From positions 1 through 64,000 of the forward strand of contig LADN01000054.1 of assembly GCA_000961585.1 (NCBI GenBank): a stretch of DNA of 64,000 nt, read 5' to 3'. The notes beneath the pieces are model-generated. The model did not search any database. It was not told the DNA's origin and saw only the letters and a list, made by a program, of their open reading frames with translations. This DNA comes from Peptococcaceae bacterium BRH_c4a. Lineage in GTDB: Bacteria > Bacillota > Desulfotomaculia > Desulfotomaculales > Desulfocucumaceae. Positions 15,392-23,099 of this stretch are shown piece after piece. Position 1 is the stretch's first letter; every line of letters begins with the position of its first letter. The position numbers were made by a program, and so were the translations under genes.

Positions 15392-17832
15392 CTTTTGTTA
15401 CCCCCTGATGTATCAAATAACTGAAGCAGATAATCCGGTTGTGGTGAGATATATACCTTGCCCACCCTGTGTTTTATATCTCTCATAAAACACTGTCCAC
15501 TTTCCAAACTTGTGAACATTTTTTGAATATATTCGTTGTATTGAATACCAAGCATCTTACAGTTATCCTTAATTTCTTCATCGTAATTTGCTCGAAAACA
15601 AAAAACGTACCCCACGTTGTTGCGGATGCCATCAATATCAATATCCGAAGCGTTTTGGACACAAAGTATAGGTATAATGTTGAAGCTCCTGGACATCCGT
15701 ATAATCTCTTTTATTAGCCTCCTGCCCTCTGGTATATCCAAAAGAACCCATCCTTCATCAATGGGGAGGACTTTGAGCTGATCCCGGGGTGCCCTGAGCA
15801 TTGCTTCCCGGGCAGCCGCCGCAGCCAAATACATAAGGCCCACTCCCTGACGTTCGGACTCCGTTATTTTCTGTTCTTTTCTTTTATCGGGTTGCGGCAA
15901 AGGTAATTCTTTCAGGTTTACCACGGTTATTTGCTCAGTTCCCCCGAGATCGGGTGTACCCTTGCCAAATACCATCCTCCCCAAAGAACTCATGCTCATC
16001 GTGTGCAAATGCATTAAACAGTTTTGCGCTTCTTCCTGGATTCGAGAGTTGCTTGCTTCGTTCACGGGGTAGGGAAGTTCTAGTCCGGTTAAACCGTGTT
16101 TTGTAATATGCTCCAGGGTATCCAGCACCGTATGCATATCCTGGTTTTCTGGTGAACGCAACATCACCTGGTTTACGGCCGTGGCCACCACTAACCTGCG
16201 AGTTTCCCTGTCGTCCCTCTGGGTATCCAAAATAAGATCAAGGTAGTCATTGGCAATCGCTCGTGCCCTTATGGTTTCTACGCTCAATTTAAAAGGATTT
16301 ATCTTTGCTTCTCCCAGTGCAGAGAGGTCTATTTGCTTCATCTCGAAGGGCAACTTTTTAAATACATGGTCCTCATCTTTAGGATCAATACTGAATATTC
16401 TTGCCCCCATCAATCCGGAAAGCTCCATTATGAGTTTTTTTAGATTGGATTTTCCTCCCCCCAATACACCGGTGCAGACGATGGTACCTGTTGTGTTTTC
16501 TTCTCGGCTCATGGCAAGCCCGGGCAGAAAGAAAACAGGAATTTTACCCTTGGTCCAACCGATAAAAAAACCCCTATTATCACCTACTTCGTAGCCTACT
16601 GTTGGGCCACCAGCAGAAAGAAAACCCGGATCTGTTTCTATCCCCACGGAACCCGGATTTCCGGCCGGGAAAAAAGAAAAGAAACATTTAACCTGGTCTC
16701 CCGGGGGCCGGACCACCCTGTATTCCCTTTGACGATAAAACTGCATTAATGCCTTGGCGTTTGCTTCCATCTCTGTCTTGTCATACGCTGCAACCGAAAA
16801 GGTTGTATGAAATGTTATAAGGGGCATGCCGCCTGATAATTTCGATTCCAGTGACCTGGATTCGCCCACTGCCCATTCGGAATCCTCACTGGCTTCACCT
16901 TCGCCTTTATATGATTCATTTATTTGGTCCTTTGCTATTTTTTTACGGGATATTACCTTTCCCCTGGCTTTTACTGGGGCCTCAACCTTAAAGTGTATTA
17001 CTGCATCAACGGGGAAAAGGTGCCCGTTTAATGCTGCCAACCATTCATCATCGTAGTCTCTAATGTATCGAGGCACATCCGCAAAGGTAAGAAACGTCTG
17101 GTAAAGCTCTCTGTCCCCCAACGTAATTTTCACATAGTTTAATTTTGGATCAATTATGGCCCCTTCACTCATGGCATAAAGCAATGCCCTGTCAAACACA
17201 CCTTTTTTGCGGGGGGAAAGTAACGGGGGCAAAGCACCAGCCCTTTGGACGTTTCGGCGTACAATAAAATCAAGGTCTGAAAAAGTTATCCTTGAGATGT
17301 CAAGCGTCCCCGACATTTGATGGTACAATTCCCTTTCAGCCCGAACAGCTTCAGAAATTGTCCTTTCGGATATGTTGGTGTTCTTTTTAATTGCCGATAC
17401 AATATCCAGGAAGTGATCTCTTACTTCCTTGGCACTAAAAGAAAAATCAAATTTATTTACTGTTGGTAGTTTTAGCCCCAGATAAACTCTTCTGGCCTGG
17501 GCCCTACCTTCTACAAGGGCTTGACACGCCGAATATGTATGTCTTGAGGCCTCTTTAATGATATCCGGTTCATTAGACAAACTTATTGGCCCAACGTATT
17601 GCTTTTCTGTTATAGTTAGTTCTTCTGTTAGGTATAACAGTTGGCCATCGCCCGTATAAACATATAGCAGTTCTTCAAAAGGTCTTAAAACTGAACGTTT
17701 GGCATGCGGAGCCAGGTACTCATATGTTGTCCCACTCAGACGGTAAAAAGCATACGCCTCCCCTCTGGGGTTAAAAACTATATTTTCTTCAAAAACCGCC
17801 GTTGGGAACATAGTAACCATCTCCTTTATCAT
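15388..17832 (-). CDS. virB4: VirB4/TrbE-type conjugation ATPase
   Basis: 814 residues. Walker A GVLGGGKSNLKK near residue 455 and a Walker B-like VLPIDEGWVLLDIP near 690 are intact. The N-terminal 400 residues are the usual VirB4 membrane-docking part. It energises substrate passage and pilin extraction in type IV secretion. It overlaps the tcpE gene by 4 bases and the VirB6-like gene by 4. Confidence 0.92.
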   Translation of the reverse strand: MIKEMVTMFPTAVFEENIVFNPRGEAYAFYRLSGTTYEYLAPHAKRSVLRPFEELLYVYTGDGQLLYLTEELTITEKQYVGPISLSNEPDIIKEASRHTYSACQALVEGRAQARRVYLGLKLPTVNKFDFSFSAKEVRDHFLDIVSAIKKNTNISERTISEAVRAERELYHQMSGTLDISRITFSDLDFIVRRNVQRAGALPPLLSPRKKGVFDRALLYAMSEGAIIDPKLNYVKITLGDRELYQTFLTFADVPRYIRDYDDEWLAALNGHLFPVDAVIHFKVEAPVKARGKVISRKKIAKDQINESYKGEGEASEDSEWAVGESRSLESKLSGGMPLITFHTTFSVAAYDKTEMEANAKALMQFYRQREYRVVRPPGDQVKCFFSFFPAGNPGSVGIETDPGFLSAGGPTVGYEVGDNRGFFIGWTKGKIPVFFLPGLAMSREENTTGTIVCTGVLGGGKSNLKKLIMELSGLMGARIFSIDPKDEDHVFKKLPFEMKQIDLSALGEAKINPFKLSVETIRARAIANDYLDLILDTQRDDRETRRLVVATAVNQVMLRSPENQDMHTVLDTLEHITKHGLTGLELPYPVNEASNSRIQEEAQNCLMHLHTMSMSSLGRMVFGKGTPDLGGTEQITVVNLKELPLPQPDKRKEQKITESERQGVGLMYLAAAAAREAMLRAPRDQLKVLPIDEGWVLLDIPEGRRLIKEIIRMSRSFNIIPILCVQNASDIDIDGIRNNVGYVFCFRANYDEEIKDNCKMLGIQYNEYIQKMFTSLESGQCFMRDIKHRVGKVYISPQPDYLLQLFDTSGGNKR

Positions 17833-18275
17833 TTCAATCGAATTCTTTTGCCGTTTTTGTTAACTTTTTTTTCTGTCCAGATAGAAACAGAGAAATTTTC
17901 GTATATTTTACCTTCGCTTCTGCCAAGAGGCCCTCCGAGCCACATCCGGCGATTTCTTGCAAAATGGCTTAAGATGTCATAAATATATACCGGCAAGAAT
18001 TTACCTGCAGGGTCTACGTTTTGGCTGTAATAAGTTATTAACCCTGAAAAAATGGCATCCATAATCAGGGCGTTTAATTTTAAAAAAACCTGGGTTAAAG
18101 GCTCTATGAATGCACAAACAGGATACAAAGTTAAAAAGAAGAAAATAAAAACTATTAGAGATTCCAGTTTTATCGGTATTGGCAAAGGTATATCTCCAAA
18201 GCGATAGAGTACCGGTCGAACACGAAAAAGATGTTTGTATGATGAATGAAGGTTATATTTTCTTTCTTCTGACAT
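17829..18275 (-). CDS. tcpE: TcpE-family conjugation protein
   Basis: 148 residues from ATG 18275; the frame is open to 18365 but that part overlaps the preceding gene. Two membrane helices (LESLIVFIFFFLTLYPVCAFI, and a second amphipathic one near LNALIMDAIFSGLITYY), then the family's FARNRRMWLGG-type motif. TcpE is needed for plasmid transfer in Clostridium perfringens pCW3 and belongs to the core of Gram-positive ICEs. No good ribosome site lies before the start, only a hairpin. Confidence 0.8.
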   Translation of the reverse strand: MSEERKYNLHSSYKHLFRVRPVLYRFGDIPLPIPIKLESLIVFIFFFLTLYPVCAFIEPLTQVFLKLNALIMDAIFSGLITYYSQNVDPAGKFLPVYIYDILSHFARNRRMWLGGPLGRSEGKIYENFSVSIWTEKKVNKNGKRIRLK

Positions 18276-18279
18276 AGAA

Positions 18280-18303
18280 AAGGCGCGGACTAAACCGCGC
18301 CTT
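18280..18303 (-). terminator. Hairpin between the VirB2-like gene and tcpE
   Basis: AAGGCGCGG (18280-18288) pairs exactly with CCGCGCCTT (18295-18303); on the minus strand TTTTCT follows and then the tcpE ATG. It works either as a partial terminator that keeps the small subunit in excess or as a translation block over the tcpE start. Confidence 0.65.
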
Positions 18304-18318
18304 CCACCACCCTTCTTT

Positions 18319-18642
18319 TCATTTAATCTTAGTTGCGCCAAACCATCCCGCAACTGTCGTTCCAATTACCTCAAGAAGATTAGTGTTGGTGGCCGCATAA
18401 ATTAAGACGGCGGCCAAGATAAGTGATATTGCGGCGCCAATCTGCCTTCTGGTAAGTTCTATTATGCCTACCACTAAAACTATTACTGCAAGGGCTGATA
18501 CCGCAGTTTCCTTAAAACTAACTGTTGCCTTTTTTATGGCATCTTCATCGGCAAATGCAATGCCGCCCATGACAAATGTAAGTGCCATGGCAATCAATAA
18601 AATTAAAGAAAATCCTCTTTTCCCATACCCTTGTTTCTTCAA
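18319..18642 (-). CDS. Small two-helix conjugation protein (VirB2/TcpD-like)
   Basis: 107 residues. The start is TTG 18642, fixed by a near-perfect ribosome site (AAAGGAGGTGA) 4 bases upstream. Signal-like segment FSLILLIAMALTFVMGGIAFA, a soluble part, then two helices (AVSALAVIVLVVGIIELT, IGAAISLILAAVLIYAAT). Size and topology resemble VirB2-type subunits or TcpD. Placed right before tcpE and virB4. Confidence 0.65.
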   Translation of the reverse strand: MKKQGYGKRGFSLILLIAMALTFVMGGIAFADEDAIKKATVSFKETAVSALAVIVLVVGIIELTRRQIGAAISLILAAVLIYAATNTNLLEVIGTTVAGWFGATKIK

Positions 18643-18659
18643 TTCGTCACCTCCTTTCA

Positions 18660-19106
18660 GTCCTTGACGTCCTCCCCTGACTGAAGTCAGAGGATTCCCC
18701 GGGATTTACGCGTCCTTGCAGGTTCACGCCCGGGTCTGGTCGGGATTCGCCTCCACCTGTACATTTCTGCCAGGCTTCCTCGACTCACCCACTGGGCCGC
18801 GCCAACACGGCCCGTCCCCAACGGTTCAGAACATCACATGGCTCCCACCCGCCGGGGAAGCCGCCCTGTCACCAGGCAGCCGGGAATTTTAACTCGCCAG
18901 TCCGCTCACCCATTCCTTTCTCCTGCCGGATGCCCCTGCCTTCAGGCATGGGGAGGAAGGCGGGAGGCGGGCATCAGCCCGCCACTCCTTTCTTCTCGTA
19001 TTGCCAGCCGTCGGTACGCTGCAGTGAATGGAAGTACCTGTGCGATACACCCTGGCACACCCGCTTGCCTACACTGTCCTTTATGTCGAAGTAGCCACTC
19101 GACCGG
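18660..19106 (-). mobile_element. Remnant of an IS200/IS605-type element with an IscB-like tail
   Basis: The 447 bases between the VirB2-like gene and tcpC hold no intact gene. On the minus strand, right after the tcpC stop, a frame reads GYFDIKDSVGKRV ... SHRYFHSLQRTDGWQYEKK and stops; this resembles the end of IscB-type (RRXRR/HNH) nucleases. The far end reads CCTCTGACTTCAGTCAGGGG AGGACGTCAAG, the typical terminal hairpin of these elements. So a deleted, non-autonomous copy is likely. Confidence 0.55.
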
Positions 19107-19107
19107 G

Positions 19108-19974
19108 TTAATATGGCATCATATTCTTAATAAAGTATTGTCCTCCTTTGTTTACCACATTTAAGAATACCAACTGCTTAAACTCATCGGACCCCTGCTT
19201 AATTTTAAGCTCAACCTGAACTATTTTGGGGTCGGCCTGGGAGTCCGACGTAACGCTGATAATATCTGTTACCACCCAGCCGCCAACAGGCTTTATCGGA
19301 TAGTCCGGAGTAACATAGTTAGCAATTTCCGCAAGGTTATTGCTGCTAAAATATGTTCTCAAGAAATTTCCTGCCAGGGCTTTTATGTTTTCATTAGCCT
19401 GTGAGTTATATACGAGCTGGCTTTTCTGAACTGGTGATTTTCCAGTGTTGATTACCATTGGCAGAGATATTGAGTATTTTCCATCGAGACAGTTTACCGC
19501 AACCCTGACCGTATAACTGCTTTCAGCCCACCCCTTTTTATCCTGTGTTTTATATGCATCAGCGATAATAACCTTATCGTCGAGGGGTGAAAGCCTTTGA
19601 GTATGGAGAAATACATCTACGAGATATGTGCCTTCAATATTTTTAATGCTAACCACACCGGAACCGACAACACGTTTAATCTCTCCGTCCGGGGTAACCA
19701 TATCGCTTTTAAAAAATGGGTTAAACACCTTCAACCTTTCAGTATATTCGCTTGAATTGCCACTCCAAGTGGCCCACTCCACTGCAAAGGCCCTTGCAAA
19801 CTCCGCAGCTCCCTGGTACTCCAAAACAGTTTCAATGGTCGCTGCTCCACTTGCTATCTTAGCTGCATTGGCTGTCAAAACCGAAGATCGGAAAGCGATT
19901 AACACAGAAAAAAGCATTACGGTCCATATCGTACCGGCTACCGCCCAGCGCAAAACATCTGTTCTATTACGCAA
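19108..19974 (-). CDS. tcpC: TcpC-like conjugation protein (VirB8 fold)
   Basis: 288 residues. One N-terminal membrane helix (WAVAGTIWTVMLFSVLIAF), then two NTF2-like domains (about 65-170 and 190-288) as in TcpC of pCW3 and the ICEBs1/Tn916 homologues. It would act outside the membrane as a channel assembly factor. It overlaps the YdjM-like gene by 8 bases. The IscB-like remnant begins 2 bases after its stop. Confidence 0.82.
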   Translation of the reverse strand: MRNRTDVLRWAVAGTIWTVMLFSVLIAFRSSVLTANAAKIASGAATIETVLEYQGAAEFARAFAVEWATWSGNSSEYTERLKVFNPFFKSDMVTPDGEIKRVVGSGVVSIKNIEGTYLVDVFLHTQRLSPLDDKVIIADAYKTQDKKGWAESSYTVRVAVNCLDGKYSISLPMVINTGKSPVQKSQLVYNSQANENIKALAGNFLRTYFSSNNLAEIANYVTPDYPIKPVGGWVVTDIISVTSDSQADPKIVQVELKIKQGSDEFKQLVFLNVVNKGGQYFIKNMMPY

Positions 19975-20497
19975 TATTACTGATCACCTGCCTAATCATG
20001 TTAAAAACCCCATTTATAATTATCACGCCGGCCTCCTGAACACCGATGAAATTCCAAACCGCCCAGGCATTGGCCGCCATTAACGCTGGGGTTGCTATAA
20101 ACAGTTCCCTGAAACCCATTGTGGAGAATAATGGTATGCTTACACTGAATTTTAAGGGCCATAGAGGATTAACTCCACCAGAAAGAGCATCAAGGATTAG
20201 GTGAGAAATAAATCCTACCATGGCCGGAACTACTAAGTCCGGAAAAAAATTAGATACTAAAATGGCATAAAGGAAACCAGCAAGAAGGGAGTGGATCGGT
20301 CCCCGGTGGCCCAAAACCAGGCTTGTCCCGTGTGATAGAACTGGCAGGTTATGCCCCAGTTTGCTGTATGGCGAGTCAATGTCCGGGACGAGAGCTGATA
20401 TTCCGGCCGCAAGGGTGTTATTAAATACCGGACCTGTGCCGCTTGTAATAATCAATTCTGCTAGGGTACCCCCGAGTACGTGATTATACCAGCGCAT
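19967..20497 (-). CDS. YdjM/DUF457-family membrane-bound hydrolase
   Basis: 176 residues. Family motifs: His near the N-terminus (MRWYNHVLGG), ALVPDIDSPYSKLG, GHRGPIHSLLAG, and FISHLILDALSGGVNPLWP, with four or five membrane helices. Members are thought to be metal-dependent phospholipase-like enzymes. Its place inside a conjugation operon, overlapping tcpC, suggests a role in membrane remodelling during transfer, but that is inference. Confidence 0.82.
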   Translation of the reverse strand: MRWYNHVLGGTLAELIITSGTGPVFNNTLAAGISALVPDIDSPYSKLGHNLPVLSHGTSLVLGHRGPIHSLLAGFLYAILVSNFFPDLVVPAMVGFISHLILDALSGGVNPLWPLKFSVSIPLFSTMGFRELFIATPALMAANAWAVWNFIGVQEAGVIIINGVFNMIRQVISNIA

Positions 20498-20509
20498 ATA
20501 TTAACCACC

Positions 20510-20722
20510 TTAAATCTTTTTAGTAGTTCCGAATATCATAAACAAAGTGTCAAATACGATTCCATTAACTATGTCCCTCCTAAAACGCCATACTATTCTT
20601 AACATGATATATGATGCAAAAATAACACTCAGATGCCTGGCAGCATTATCATCAATCATACTGACGAGGGCGTAAATCACTAACAAAATAGTATAATTTC
20701 TTATTACCTTTACATTAAACAT
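20510..20722 (-). CDS. 70-residue membrane protein
   Basis: Start ATG 20722 is set by AAAGGGGG upstream; the longer frame to 20863 crosses a terminator and is not used. MFNVKVIRNYTILLVIYALVSMIDD, then a second hydrophobic stretch (LSVIFASYIMLRIVWRF). It is the first gene of the conjugation operon. No family recognised. Confidence 0.6.
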   Translation of the reverse strand: MFNVKVIRNYTILLVIYALVSMIDDNAARHLSVIFASYIMLRIVWRFRRDIVNGIVFDTLFMIFGTTKKI

Positions 20723-20761
20723 TGCCAAACCCCCTTTGCTTGTTTTTGGATAAAATACCCT

Positions 20762-20798
20762 ATAAAAAATAATCCCCGGAGAGCTTACGCTTCCGGGA
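20762..20798 (-). terminator. Terminator upstream of the conjugation operon
   Basis: TCCCCGGA with AGC pairs GCT with TCCGGGA around a small loop (20773-20797); on the minus strand TTATTTTTTATA follows. It separates the decayed helicase region from the operon that starts at 20722, so that operon needs its own promoter or read-through. Confidence 0.65.
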
Positions 20799-20867
20799 AT
20801 AAAAAAGGAAGTATGGGAGAGGAGGTTGTGTGTTATACAGCTTTCCAAAATTCTTCCAGACATATGA

Positions 20868-21172
20868 TATCGGCTTCTCTGAGCCGTTCCGCCAGTCGGG
20901 TCTGTCTTAATACTAAGTCCTTTTAAAATTCTGTGAGCGTTAATTACAATCTGGCTGCAACACTGGCTGTTCTATGTACCTCGGCCAGGCGGACAGAAGG
21001 AAGACCTGCATTTATCATTGCAATACTGCCCCCGGCCCTACCGAAGGCAACTGGTCTGGATCGCCTACGATTAGTATTGCGGTGTTTTGAGAGACAGCAT
21101 TGAAAAGCTTATATCCCAAGGATAGATCCACCATACTAAATTCATCGGCATTGAGCATACCGCATTACAAGG
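20868..21172 (-). pseudogene. RecD2-like helicase fragment, frameshifted
   Basis: Three minus-strand frames together read like the helicase core of RecD2/TraA proteins: MLNADEFSMVDLSLGYKLF (Walker B region), then AILIVGDPDQLPSVGPGAVL and a stop; MINAGLPSVRLAEVHRTASV in a second frame; and IVINAHRILKG in a third. No P-loop remains. It is clearly dead and may derive from a mobilisation helicase. Confidence 0.7.
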
Positions 21173-21184
21173 GGGTTTTTTGAT

Positions 21185-21331
21185 TGTAGTTACATTTTCT
21201 TCCCGGGGCGATTCCCAGCGTTGCCGGTCTTTGATACCGAACTTATGCCGTATCTCCCCAAGGAATATAACTTCAGCCTTTCCCTGTGGGTCTTCCCGCA
21301 AGACTGCCATACCGGTTATCTTACCTTCCAC
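21185..21331 (-). pseudogene. Short orphan gene start
   Basis: MEGKITGMAVLREDPQGKAE followed by VIFLGEIRHKFGIKDRQRW begins at 21331 and soon loses sense, running into the helicase fragment in another frame. Not recognised. It may be the N-terminus of the same lost helicase or of a separate gene. Confidence 0.3.
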
Positions 21332-21345
21332 TTTCCTGATCTAAT

Positions 21346-21376
21346 TAAAATAAAAATACCCCGTTTTCCGGGGTAT
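21346..21376 (-). terminator. Terminator after the zinc-binding hypothetical gene
   Basis: ATACCCCG (21356-21363) pairs with CGGGGTAT (21369-21376), and on the minus strand TTTTTATTTTAATT follows. Confidence 0.8.
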
Positions 21377-21419
21377 AAGGTCCTTTCTCTTCTGCTCGAT
21401 AATTATTCTCTTTGGAATT

Positions 21420-22397
21420 CTATTTCCTACCTGGGTTTTTATATGCTTCAGATCGCGAAAGTGTTGTACTGACTCTCGCTTTTCTTGATCCTTTTGTTGC
21501 CCAGTGACCAGCGGCTTGACCTGTTTCCAACCGTAATTTCTTCTTTTTAATCTTATGTGGCTGAAAAAGCACAGTCCTTATACGGTCCAATTTATCAAAC
21601 CAGCCCTTATTATTAGTTTTAGGCCCAATCAAATCTATAACTAATTTATTCCAAGCTTCCGGAGCTATATTTAAGTTACTCTGCAAGTCCCCCAATACTT
21701 CTGAAGCTATCGCTCTAAATGCCTTAATATATCTTTGTTCTGGAACTTTCACTAATATATAAGGAAATAACTCTTTTAATTCAAGGCCACTTATTATATT
21801 CTGATGCAAAAATAGAATATTTTTTATCCTCTTTATTTTCTTTTGTCTATCTAAAACACTTTCATCAAGTAAACCCTCTATAAATTCATCAATTTTATTT
21901 GGATTAGATAATTTAATTTCTTCCAGGCATCCTAATATTTCAGCGGCCTGATCACGAAAAGCAACCACATAACGAGTTTCAGGAACATCTTCGAGTACAC
22001 GCGGCAATAAGCTGCTTAGTTCTATTTTTGAAACGAAATTATAGGACTTATTAATAAAATAATCCCAACTCTCCACCGATGACGATGTTCCCTTTAAAAT
22101 CAAAAACCTTCTTATACATGTACTACCAACTAACAGAGATTTGTGAGTTTCTTCGTTAGTTATCTGAAAGTTAAGTCTCAACGGGCGCTGATTACACAAC
22201 TCACACTGATCTGAGAATTTTTCAACTTCTTCTTCCTGTATCAAACCTGTATATTCCCATTCGAATTTGGCTTTTTCATATTCGTTACTTTTGCTATTTT
22301 GAACCAACACCTGTTTAATCATGGGGTAATCGCGTTTTTTAAGCTCCTCTCCTCCACCCGCCAATGTCTTTTTTAGTCGGTTTCTTAAAAAAGACAT
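21420..22397 (-). CDS. Hypothetical protein with a possible metal site
   Basis: 325 residues, not recognised. Residues about 63-95 hold CELCNQRP ... HKSLLVGSTCIRRF, a possible CxxC-H-C metal-binding site. The middle has two similar stretches (LLPRVLEDVPETRYVVAFRD and LFPYILVKVPEQRYIKAFRA about 70 residues apart), so part of the protein arose by duplication. The C-terminus is basic (KKKKLRLETG ... GSRKARVSTTL), consistent with nucleic acid binding. Last gene of a three-gene hypothetical set on the ICE. Confidence 0.65.
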   Translation of the reverse strand: MSFLRNRLKKTLAGGGEELKKRDYPMIKQVLVQNSKSNEYEKAKFEWEYTGLIQEEEVEKFSDQCELCNQRPLRLNFQITNEETHKSLLVGSTCIRRFLILKGTSSSVESWDYFINKSYNFVSKIELSSLLPRVLEDVPETRYVVAFRDQAAEILGCLEEIKLSNPNKIDEFIEGLLDESVLDRQKKIKRIKNILFLHQNIISGLELKELFPYILVKVPEQRYIKAFRAIASEVLGDLQSNLNIAPEAWNKLVIDLIGPKTNNKGWFDKLDRIRTVLFQPHKIKKKKLRLETGQAAGHWATKGSRKARVSTTLSRSEAYKNPGRK

Positions 22398-22423
22398 TTC
22401 CTAAAACCACCTTTCTTTTATCT

Positions 22424-22804
22424 TTATTTCCCACCTCTGTGTAGTGCATCCCAAGCTTGTCCGCTGTATATATTTCTTTTTCCACCTTGCTTCCCTATTT
22501 TGCAACCTCCGTTTACGGTTGACAATTCCTCAAATAAATCACCAATACAATAATCCTTTGGCCTTGGTGGAGCTGGAGGTCTGCATAAAAGAAGTTTTTG
22601 CTTTCTCCTACTTCGGCTTTTATTATTACAGTCTTTTTCAGCCCATTTTAGAAAAGGATTCACAGAATTACTGCCCAGGGCTCTGACAAATGACTGCAAT
22701 CCATATTTTCCTGAATACTTATAGATATAGCGCAGTATTTGCTCCCTTTTTTCAGGAGATATGCGATATTGTCCGGCCAAATCTCTTATAGTGAGCGTTG
22801 TCAC
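22424..22804 (-). CDS. Hypothetical protein
   Basis: 126 residues, not recognised. The N-terminal 55 residues are helical (IRDLAGQYRISPEKREQILRYI). A basic stretch (KSRSRRKQKLL) precedes a proline-rich turn (RPPAPPRPKDY). The gene lies 4 bases after the upstream gene and 26 before the next, in one operon. Confidence 0.55.
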   Translation of the reverse strand: MTTLTIRDLAGQYRISPEKREQILRYIYKYSGKYGLQSFVRALGSNSVNPFLKWAEKDCNNKSRSRRKQKLLLCRPPAPPRPKDYCIGDLFEELSTVNGGCKIGKQGGKRNIYSGQAWDALHRGGK

Positions 22805-22808
22805 TCAA

Positions 22809-23081
22809 CTACCCCCCCTCCCGCATCTTTTCTTCACGGCATCTTGCAAGACATAAAAAATAGTACGGGACCATTTCCTTTTTAATTGCTATTTCTGGGG
22901 GAATTGGATAGTACGTAATACTTGTCCTTATACCGCATTTTTTAATAACCTTTTTGGCCATTGTTTTAAATTTTTCACGGTTCCCTTCGGACTTTGGGAC
23001 TATGACATTTATAATACGTACATTACTCACATCAAATGTTAGTGCTTTGCTATTATAAACCCCTTTTTTAATTACTTCCAT
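22809..23081 (-). CDS. Hypothetical protein
   Basis: 90 residues from ATG 23081, placed by CTGGAGG upstream; the longer open frame reaches into the structured region and is not used. Reads MEVIKKGVYNSKALTFDV, then VRIINVIVPKSEGNREKF, and ends with CLARCREEKMREGG. Not recognised. Confidence 0.55.
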   Translation of the reverse strand: MEVIKKGVYNSKALTFDVSNVRIINVIVPKSEGNREKFKTMAKKVIKKCGIRTSITYYPIPPEIAIKKEMVPYYFLCLARCREEKMREGG

Positions 23082-23099
23082 AATATGCCTCCAGTATAA

